From Salinisphaera sp. UBA6602 (GTDB taxonomy: Bacteria > Pseudomonadota > Gammaproteobacteria > Nevskiales > Salinisphaeraceae): DNA of 9,290 bases. Under the pieces are notes generated by a model that worked only from the letters and a program-made list of their open reading frames with translations, was not told where the DNA came from and searched no databases. Every line of letters begins with the position of its first letter. The stretch's first letter is position 1. Positions 1 to 5,385 of this stretch are shown in pieces. The stretch spans positions 1-9,290 of the forward strand of contig DJIE01000167.1 of the NCBI GenBank assembly GCA_002433465.1, in the 5' to 3' direction. The position numbers and the translations under genes are program-made.

Positions 1-2192
1 TAGGTCAGGCTGCCGACCACGGTACGCGGTACGCCGTAGTCGCAGAAAGACGTCGCCTGCGAGCCGTTACAGTAGAGTTTGACCTCGTCGAAGATGTTGC
101 GCCCCGACAGCTGCAGCGTGACGTCGTCGAAGCTGTAGCGCACCGAGGCATCCACCAGCGTGGCCGAGGGATAGCGGGCCTCGTTGGCGGCGTCGGCAAA
201 CGAGGAACTGGTGTAGCGCAGGCCGGCGCCCAGGCCCAGGCCGTCCAGCGCGGGCTGCTGGAAGCTGTAGTCGACCCACAGCTTGGCCAGGTGGTCGGGG
301 CGGTCCGGTACGCGGTTGCCGTTGGTGGTCTGGCTACCGCCGGCCTCGACGACTTCGACCTCGTTGTAGGTATAGCTGGCAATGGCCTTCAGACCACGGG
401 CGAGATCGATCTGGGCCGAGGCTTCGGCGCCGCGCGAACGGGTTTCGCCGATCTGGCTCTGTACGGTCGGGTTGCTGGGTAGCGCCACCGTTTCGTTCTG
501 ACGCGTGATCTCGAACGCAGCGAGTTCGAACGATGCATTCCAGCCGTCGGGGCGGTAGCGCACACCGGCCTCGTATTGTTCGCCGCTGATGGGGTCCAGG
601 GTCTCACCGGTGACCTCGTTCACGCCGTATTGCGGCACGAACGATTCGCTATAGCTGACATACGGCGCCACGCCGTTGTCGGCCAGATACACCAGCCCGG
701 CGCGCCAGCTGAGTTCGTCCTGGTCGTTCTTGTCGGCGCCCAGCGATTGTTCGTCGACCCAGTCCTGGCGGGCGCCGACCGTGAGCGCCCACTTGTCCGC
801 GAACTTCATATGGTCCTGCACGTAGAGCCCGTACTGGCTGGCTTCGGTGCCGTTCTGGTTGGGTGCGTCCGGGACGGTGAACGACTGCGTGTAGTCGGGA
901 TCGTAGAGATCGAGATCCGGCACCGGCGCCTGGCCGCTAACACGCAGAAAGCCGGAGGTACGGCTGTCGTAATCCAGGCTCTTGTAATCGAGGCCAACCA
1001 GCAGGTTGTGGTCGATACCGCCGAACTCGACATCGGCGATCAGACGCTGATCGGCGGTCAGGGTGTCGGCGTCGTCGTAGCGCACGCGAATATCGCGTTC
1101 CAGCGTGGTGAGGTCGTTGTTGAATGGGGGGCTGGCGCCGAAGTAGTTGCGGAAGACGTCGACCACGTCGTAATCGATCTGGCGATAGCGCACGTTCTGC
1201 TCGAAGGTGAGCCGGTCGTTGATGAGGTGCTCGAACAGATAACCGACTTCGTACACCTCGGAATCGTAGCCACCCAGACCGGGCTGGCCGATATAGCGAT
1301 CTTCGGGAATGCGTTCGCCGGTCGTGGGATTGGGGCGCTTGGTGCCCGCCAGCGGAAAGCCGGTCCAGTAATAGTCGGACTGGGATTTCTGATAGCGCGC
1401 CAGCAGCGTGAGTTTCGTGGCTGCATTCGGCGTCCATGACAACGCCGGCGCGATGTACACGCGGTCGTCGTCGATATATTCGATCGGCGTGCCCGACTCC
1501 TGGACCAGCCCGGTGAGGCGGTAGCGCCACTTGCCTTCGCTATCGAGCCTGTCGCTGACGTCGGCCTTGAGCTGCTTGTGATGGAATGTACCCATTTCGA
1601 GCCCGATTTCGCGCAGCGGCGTGTCGGTGGGCTGTTTGGTCACCAGGTTGATGATGCCGCCCGGCTGGCCCTGGCCGTAGAGCACCGAGGCCGGCCCGCG
1701 CAGCACCTCGATACGTTCGACGCCGTAGGCCTCGATGGGGGCATCGTAGGGCAACCCGGCAAACAGGCGCGTACCGTCGCGATAGGTCGCATCCGCGGCA
1801 GAAAAGCCGCGGATCTGGATACCGTTGCTGTCGATGACGTCGTTGTTCACGCTGTTGGCGGTATTCACGCCGGGCGCGTATTCGACCGCTTCGGCCAGCG
1901 TATCGGCACCGCGGTCCTCGATCTGTTCGCGGCCGATCACGCTGACCGACTGCGGCGATTCGATGAGCGGAATATCGGTCTTGGTGGCGGTAGCGCTGCG
2001 CTCGGCCACATAGCCTTCCACTGGCGCATCGGCCCCCTTGATACGGCCACCCTCCACGTCGATCGGCGCAAGCGGCGTCGGCGTGGTAGTGGTCTGGGCG
2101 CCGGCAGCCGAAGCCGCCAGGGCCAGGGCAAGCGCGCTGGCAATACGAATGTCGACGTTTCGAAGCCGGAGCCCGGTTTTACTGTCGTGCAT
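1..2192 (-). CDS. TonB-dependent siderophore receptor (3' end cut by window edge)
   Basis: Outer-membrane beta-barrel that imports a ferric siderophore using TonB energy. I read the frame from ATG at 2192 to position 1 with no stop: 730 complete codons. Residues 1-32 are a signal peptide (basic start, then an Ala/Leu core, cleavage likely after the AGA before Gln33). A TonB-box-like PIDVEG lies at 43-48. The plug spans about 65-190, with ESPQSVSVI (78-86), IQIRGF (125-130), VERIEVLRGPASVLYGQ (158-174) and GGIINLVTK (178-186), the signature of the FhuE/FoxA/FpvA-type receptors. The rest is barrel. A Cys pair (YC...FC) near the C-terminus matches that subfamily. The last visible residues (TVVGSLTY) look like the final barrel strand, so only a few residues are probably missing. 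There is no N-terminal signalling (STN) domain, so it is not a FecA-type transducer. AGGGGG (2197-2202) is the ribosome site. The substrate cannot be told from sequence. Confidence 0.95.
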   Translation of the reverse strand, partial: MHDSKTGLRLRNVDIRIASALALALAASAAGAQTTTTPTPLAPIDVEGGRIKGADAPVEGYVAERSATATKTDIPLIESPQSVSVIGREQIEDRGADTLAEAVEYAPGVNTANSVNNDVIDSNGIQIRGFSAADATYRDGTRLFAGLPYDAPIEAYGVERIEVLRGPASVLYGQGQPGGIINLVTKQPTDTPLREIGLEMGTFHHKQLKADVSDRLDSEGKWRYRLTGLVQESGTPIEYIDDDRVYIAPALSWTPNAATKLTLLARYQKSQSDYYWTGFPLAGTKRPNPTTGERIPEDRYIGQPGLGGYDSEVYEVGYLFEHLINDRLTFEQNVRYRQIDYDVVDVFRNYFGASPPFNNDLTTLERDIRVRYDDADTLTADQRLIADVEFGGIDHNLLVGLDYKSLDYDSRTSGFLRVSGQAPVPDLDLYDPDYTQSFTVPDAPNQNGTEASQYGLYVQDHMKFADKWALTVGARQDWVDEQSLGADKNDQDELSWRAGLVYLADNGVAPYVSYSESFVPQYGVNEVTGETLDPISGEQYEAGVRYRPDGWNASFELAAFEITRQNETVALPSNPTVQSQIGETRSRGAEASAQIDLARGLKAIASYTYNEVEVVEAGGSQTTNGNRVPDRPDHLAKLWVDYSFQQPALDGLGLGAGLRYTSSSFADAANEARYPSATLVDASVRYSFDDVTLQLSGRNIFDEVKLYCNGSQATSFCDYGVPRTVVGSLT

Positions 2193-2240
2193 GAATCCCC
2201 CTGTGAACGATATGGCTATGCAAACTGTTTGTTACGGCGC

Positions 2241-2283
2241 GCCCGACAACGGGCAGGTTGTTGAGCAAGCTCTGCACAACCTG
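2241..2283 (-). promoter_or_regulatory. Two adjacent stem-loops in the leader of the first receptor
   Basis: Two perfect short inverted repeats lie side by side upstream of the receptor start. CAGGTTGT (2254-2261) pairs with ACAACCTG (2276-2283), with a nested GAGC/GCTC stem in its loop. GCCCG (2241-2245) pairs with CGGGC (2250-2254) around a 4-base loop. Neither has a T-run on either strand, so they do not look like intrinsic terminators. They would form in the RNA about 50-90 nt before the receptor ATG. A regulatory role is inference. An 11-bp near-operator palindrome, CAAACTGTTTG (2221-2231), follows them on the receptor side. Confidence 0.4.
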
Positions 2284-2453
2284 TCGCGGTCTCGCCGGCC
2301 TGCTTGGCGCGTGGCGTGCTCGTTGTAGGCCCGCGAGCCTTGGCGAAGACCAAGCGCGGGCAAAGCCGGCGACCGAAAACGGGTTCGGCCTCAGGTACGC
2401 CTTGCCGCGTCTTCTGTGAGGTCTCGAACGCGACCCGCGAGCGGTTGTGCAGA
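2271..2453. repeat. 183-bp fold-back element with 19-bp imperfect terminal inverted repeats
   Basis: The segment between the reductase stop codon and the first receptor is bounded by inverted arms at 2271-2289 and 2435-2453. The outer 11 bp (TCTGCACAACC / GGTTGTGCAGA) are perfect. After two mismatches another 6 bp (TCGCGG / CCGCGA) pair, and with a small bulge 4 more. Inside are a strong hairpin (GCCCGCG...CGCGGGC, 2329-2361, with nested CTTGG/CCAAG) and a small one (CCGAA/TTCGG, 2373-2388). No gene, Fur box or T-run was seen in this stretch. I find no convincing target-site duplication at the flanks. It could be a small non-autonomous transposable element (MITE-like), a repeat family, or a structured intercistronic RNA. 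The pairing is seen directly; the role is not known. Confidence 0.5.
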
Positions 2454-2459
2454 ACTTCC

Positions 2460-4985
2460 TTAATAGACGTCCATGCGGATCCGGCCGGCGTCGTTGAGTT
2501 GTTCGAACAGGCCGGCGCCGAGAATGTTCACGAGCGTTGCGGTCACGCCGGTGGCCATGCCGTCATGGCTGCCGCAGATGAATAGATAGGCGCCGTGGTC
2601 GATCCAGTCGCGCAGGCGATCGGCGTGCGCGGCCAGCGCGTGCTGGACATAGCGGCCATCGTCGGCGTCGCGCGAGAACACCGCGTCGAGATGGGTCAGG
2701 GCGCCGGCCTGGTGCCAGGCGCGGATCGCGTCGCCGTAATAGAAATCCACCGCGCGCTGGCGTTCGCCGAATAACAGCCAGTTGGCCTGTTGCCCGGCGC
2801 CGATGCGAGCGATCAGATGGCTGCGCAGTCCCGCCATGCCGGTGCCGTTGCCGATGAAGACCGCCGGCTTTTGGTGGCTGTTCTCGTCGCCGCGAAAGCC
2901 GGGGTTGGCGCGCAGGCGCAGTTCGATGACATCGCCGATTGCGGCCCGCTCGATCAGCCAGCCCGAGGCCATGCCGGGGCCGTATTCGTGGCGGGCCAGA
3001 CGGACAAGCAATTCGATTGCGCCGTCGCCGACGTTAGCGATCGAGTAATCGCGGGCTGCCAGCGGCGCGAGGCTGTCGAACCAGTGCTGCAATTCGTTAC
3101 CCGTGTCGGGCGGGGTATCCGGCAGGTGCCGATCGCCCAGTGCCTGCTGCAGCGGCCAGGCTTGCCCGTCCCGAACCACGGACATCCGGCCGTCGAGGTC
3201 ATGACGCTGCAACCAGGCATCGACCGTGGCCTGCGGCTGGCGCGGGCGGATTTCGGCAATGTCGCCGGCCTGCCAGTCCGGGGTGCCGGCGCCGATAGGC
3301 TCGAGTCGCAGGCAGGCGGTCGGCCCCCCGAGGCTGCCGGGATTGGCAATGGTGCGCGCGGCCAGCCGCCAGCGATCGAATGCCGGTTCAACGTCGGTAT
3401 GGGCCGTGCCGAACAGGCCGGCGAGCGCGGCATGCCAGTCGGCCAGGGCCGCGGCATCGGCCTTGTCCACTTCGATCGGCGCGATCAGGGTACGCGCGCC
3501 GTGCTCGCGCAGCGCGCGATCGAGTCGCCGGCCGAAGGCACAGTAGCTATCGCCATAGTCGCTATCGCCAAGCGATAGCAGGGCATAGTCGAGGGCTTCC
3601 AGGCGCGGCTGGGTGGCACTGCAGAAGCGGCGATCGAAGCCACGGGCCGCTACCGGCGCGTCGCCTTCGCCGTGCGTGCTCACCACGAACAGCGCCTGGC
3701 GATGCGCGGCCAGCGAGAGCGGCTGGATGTCGTTGAGGCCGGACATGCGCACCGCGCGTCCGGTTGCTTGCAGCGCGGCCGTGGTCTGGCTGGCGATGCG
3801 CTGGGCCAGCCCGCTCTGACTGGCGTATGCCACCAGCAGCGTATCCGTGCCGGGCGGAGCATTCGCCTGCACGGCCGGCGGCGCGGCGACCTGGCGTTTC
3901 ATACGCCGGCGGCGCAGGTACAGCAACAGGCCGGTGATAAAGAAAACCGGCAGCGAAAAGCTGGCGAGCATCATCACGATCACGCCCGGCGTGCCGAAGA
4001 AGGCCCCCATATGCAGCGCATAGAGGCTGGCCAGCAGCTGGTTGCCTGCGGGTTCGTCGGCAAACCGGGCCGCGCCGAGGATCGCGCCGCTGGTTGGATG
4101 CACGAACAGCTCGTCGTCGGCGTAGCGATGGAAGGCGTCGCCGGGCACGTAATGGATCTCCACCGGCGCGCGGGGGTCGTCCGGCAGGCGCATGAACACC
4201 GACTTTGCATCGACGAGCCGCGGCCCGACCGATGCCCACAACCGGTCGATATCGACGGTCTCGGCGGGCTGCTCGAGTTCGACCTGGGCAGCCGTGTCGC
4301 TTTCGAAAAGCGCCTTGCCCGCGTTTCGATACCAGTCGAACGACCACCACAGGCCGGTCAGCGATGCCAGCAGATAAGCCAGCAGCGCCCACAGGCCCAG
4401 CACGGCATGCCATTCGCCGGCGAGCTTGCCGCCGAGCGCGCGCGGCCATAGCCAACGCCAGCCCTGGCGCGGGCGTCGTTGCCAGCGAATCCACAGACCG
4501 CTGATCGAAAGCACGACCAGTGCGATCGTCGAGATGCCGACGATGAGCTTGCCGGTGGCACCCGCGGCCAGGCGCTGATGCAGCTGGCGAATCAGCCCGA
4601 ACGTCCATTGGCCGCGCAGCATGCCGATCGGCTCGGCGGTGGTCGGATCGAGCATGGCGCGTTCGCCACGGCGGCCGGTCGTCTCCGGCGTGCGATAGCT
4701 CAGAAAGACGGGGTAGGGGCGATCCTGACGCCAGAACAGGCTGCTCACCGCGTGATCGGGATGTTCGGCTTCGTAACGTGCGACCAGAGCCGGCGGGCTC
4801 AGGCGCTCATTGCTCTGGTAGTGCGCGACCTGGTCGGCGTTGATCCATTCCAGGATGTCTTCCTGGAACGACATGAGGCCGCCGGTCACCCCGATGAGCA
4901 TCAGCACCACGCCGGCGGTGATGCCGAGCAGCCAGTGCAGCTGAAAGATGGGGTCGAGCGCCCGTAGTCGGGCAAGGGGCGTCAT
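2460..4985 (-). CDS. PepSY transmembrane / flavodoxin / NADPH-FAD reductase fusion, putative ferric-siderophore reductase
   Basis: Predicted inner-membrane electron-transfer protein of 841 residues. Residues 1-360 are a PepSY_TM module with helices near 18-39, 148-167, 193-216 and 332-357. Conserved-type histidines at 17, 136, 193 and 325 could ligate haem, as in FoxB-like siderophore reductases. Residues 381-525 are a flavodoxin domain: FMN phosphate loop YASQSGLAQRIA (387-398), STHGEGDAP (436-444), LGDSDYGDSY (472-481). Residues 535-841 are a CPR/CysJ-like reductase: FAD motif RDYS (645-648), GMASGWL (671-677), nucleotide loop GNGTGMAG (712-719), SRD...YVQ (771-781, NADPH-type), CGSHDGMA (804-811) and a terminal Tyr that would stack on FAD. 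The order implies NADPH to FAD to FMN to haem to periplasmic ferric siderophore. The ATG at 4985 has an in-frame stop 18 nt upstream and no clear Shine-Dalgarno. It is followed 267 bp later by a receptor on the same strand. The domain calls are firm; the substrate is inferred from context. Confidence 0.92.
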   Translation of the reverse strand: MTPLARLRALDPIFQLHWLLGITAGVVLMLIGVTGGLMSFQEDILEWINADQVAHYQSNERLSPPALVARYEAEHPDHAVSSLFWRQDRPYPVFLSYRTPETTGRRGERAMLDPTTAEPIGMLRGQWTFGLIRQLHQRLAAGATGKLIVGISTIALVVLSISGLWIRWQRRPRQGWRWLWPRALGGKLAGEWHAVLGLWALLAYLLASLTGLWWSFDWYRNAGKALFESDTAAQVELEQPAETVDIDRLWASVGPRLVDAKSVFMRLPDDPRAPVEIHYVPGDAFHRYADDELFVHPTSGAILGAARFADEPAGNQLLASLYALHMGAFFGTPGVIVMMLASFSLPVFFITGLLLYLRRRRMKRQVAAPPAVQANAPPGTDTLLVAYASQSGLAQRIASQTTAALQATGRAVRMSGLNDIQPLSLAAHRQALFVVSTHGEGDAPVAARGFDRRFCSATQPRLEALDYALLSLGDSDYGDSYCAFGRRLDRALREHGARTLIAPIEVDKADAAALADWHAALAGLFGTAHTDVEPAFDRWRLAARTIANPGSLGGPTACLRLEPIGAGTPDWQAGDIAEIRPRQPQATVDAWLQRHDLDGRMSVVRDGQAWPLQQALGDRHLPDTPPDTGNELQHWFDSLAPLAARDYSIANVGDGAIELLVRLARHEYGPGMASGWLIERAAIGDVIELRLRANPGFRGDENSHQKPAVFIGNGTGMAGLRSHLIARIGAGQQANWLLFGERQRAVDFYYGDAIRAWHQAGALTHLDAVFSRDADDGRYVQHALAAHADRLRDWIDHGAYLFICGSHDGMATGVTATLVNILGAGLFEQLNDAGRIRMDVY

Positions 4986-5067
4986 GTGGACTGAACCGCG
5001 CTATGGGGCGCGCGGCGGCTGACCGCAGGCGGATTGCAGCCGCGTGTGCTGCACGGGCAGACGACTG

Positions 5068-5081
5068 CGTCCCGCGGGACG
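5068..5081. repeat. 14-bp perfect palindrome in the reductase leader
   Basis: CGTCCCGCGGGACG reads identically on both strands and lies 83-96 bp upstream of the reductase ATG. It could be a protein operator or a stem in the 5' leader. No regulator family is recognised, and GC-rich DNA makes chance palindromes more common. The rest of 4986-5160 shows no gene or clear promoter. Confidence 0.3.
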
Positions 5082-5169
5082 TGCGAGCAATACATGATGG
5101 TGGCCCCCGAATCTAATATCGGTCGACGACGGCCCGACGTTACCGATGACTGTTCATCCGGCGGTCATT

Positions 5170-5198
5170 AAAAGAGCGCGGCCCGATTCGGGCCGCGC
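5170..5198 (-). terminator. Strong intrinsic terminator, minus strand, between Fur promoter and reductase
   Basis: GCGCGGCCC (5176-5184) and GGGCCGCGC (5190-5198) form a perfect 9-bp GC stem, 10 bp if the loop closes to three bases. On the minus strand it is followed by TCTTTTAA. There is no T-run in the plus direction. It does not belong to the second receptor, whose own terminator is at 5326-5357, so it must end or attenuate transcripts starting at the Fur promoter near 5268. Confidence 0.75.
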
Positions 5199-5261
5199 AA
5201 TCCACCGAGATGAAGGTTTCCCTCCGTTCCATCAGCAACCGCTTGGATGCAAATGCGAACG
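5172..5261 (-). ncRNA. Candidate Fur-repressed small RNA (about 90 nt) or attenuated leader
   Basis: A sigma70-like promoter overlapped by a Fur box ends near 5268, which puts the transcript start around 5261. A strong intrinsic terminator ends near 5172, giving an RNA of about 90 nt. A small stem with a GAAA tetraloop (GGAGG 5225-5221, CCTTC 5216-5212, minus strand) lies between. This is the architecture of RyhB and PrrF: Fur box on the promoter, no good open frame, terminator with U-tail. The alternative is that this is the leader of the reductase gene starting at 4985, with the hairpin acting as an attenuator. No sequence similarity to a known RNA family is claimed. The exact ends are inferred. 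Confidence 0.45.
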
Positions 5262-5295
5262 ATTCTCATTTTATATAACAAAACGGGGAGTGCAA
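5251..5295 (-). promoter_or_regulatory. Fur box overlapping a sigma70-like promoter
   Basis: The 19-mer AATGCGAACGATTCTCATT (5252-5270) is palindromic at every base outside four variable positions (AATG-n-GAA-nnn-TTC-n-CATT), and the symmetry extends to 5251-5271. On the minus strand, TTGCAC (5295-5290) and TAAAAT (5273-5268) are separated by 16 bp. The Fur box covers the -10 and the start point, as expected for iron-dependent repression. It points toward the terminator at 5170-5198 and the reductase gene. Confidence 0.8.
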
Positions 5296-5325
5296 GCGCC
5301 GTGAGCAGGCGATTAGGTTGTGCGC

Positions 5326-5357
5326 AAATAAAAAGGCGGCCCCGAAGGACCGCCTTT
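5326..5357 (-). terminator. Intrinsic terminator of the second receptor
   Basis: On the minus strand, AAAGGCGGTCC, a TTCG loop and GGGCCGCCTTT form an 11-bp stem (one U-G wobble in the RNA), followed by TTTTTATTT (5334-5326). The UUCG tetraloop and U-tract make this a textbook terminator. It begins 28 bp beyond the receptor stop codon (5386-5388), so the receptor transcript should end here and not run into the reductase. Confidence 0.9.
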
Positions 5358-5385
5358 CGCGGATATCCGCCGATATGGCCGACGC

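Noticed and set aside
576..1439. Long plus-strand open frame antisense to the first receptor; similar frames at 2790-3578, 3672-4451, 5551-6036 and 6616-7233
   Set aside because: They lie wholly inside clear coding genes on the other strand, lack recognisable domains and are the usual shadow frames of GC-rich DNA.
2202..2220. Fur box next to the first receptor start (GAACGAT core)
   Set aside because: Only one half-site resembles the consensus and the second half does not match, so it was not called as a site.
2193..2459. Cobalamin riboswitch upstream of a TonB receptor
   Set aside because: I looked for the conserved B12-box-type core on the minus strand and did not find it. The receptor has siderophore-type, not BtuB-type, plug motifs.
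3561..3579. Perfect 8-bp inverted repeat GCTATCGC/GCGATAGC with a 3-base loop
   Set aside because: It lies within the flavodoxin coding region and is explained by the repeated Gly-Asp-Ser and Tyr codons of the FMN-binding motif.
5140..5232. 30-codon minus-strand open frame in the Fur-controlled leader
   Set aside because: It has no good ribosome site and reads through the terminator stem; its composition gives no sign of selection as protein. The RNA interpretation fits better.
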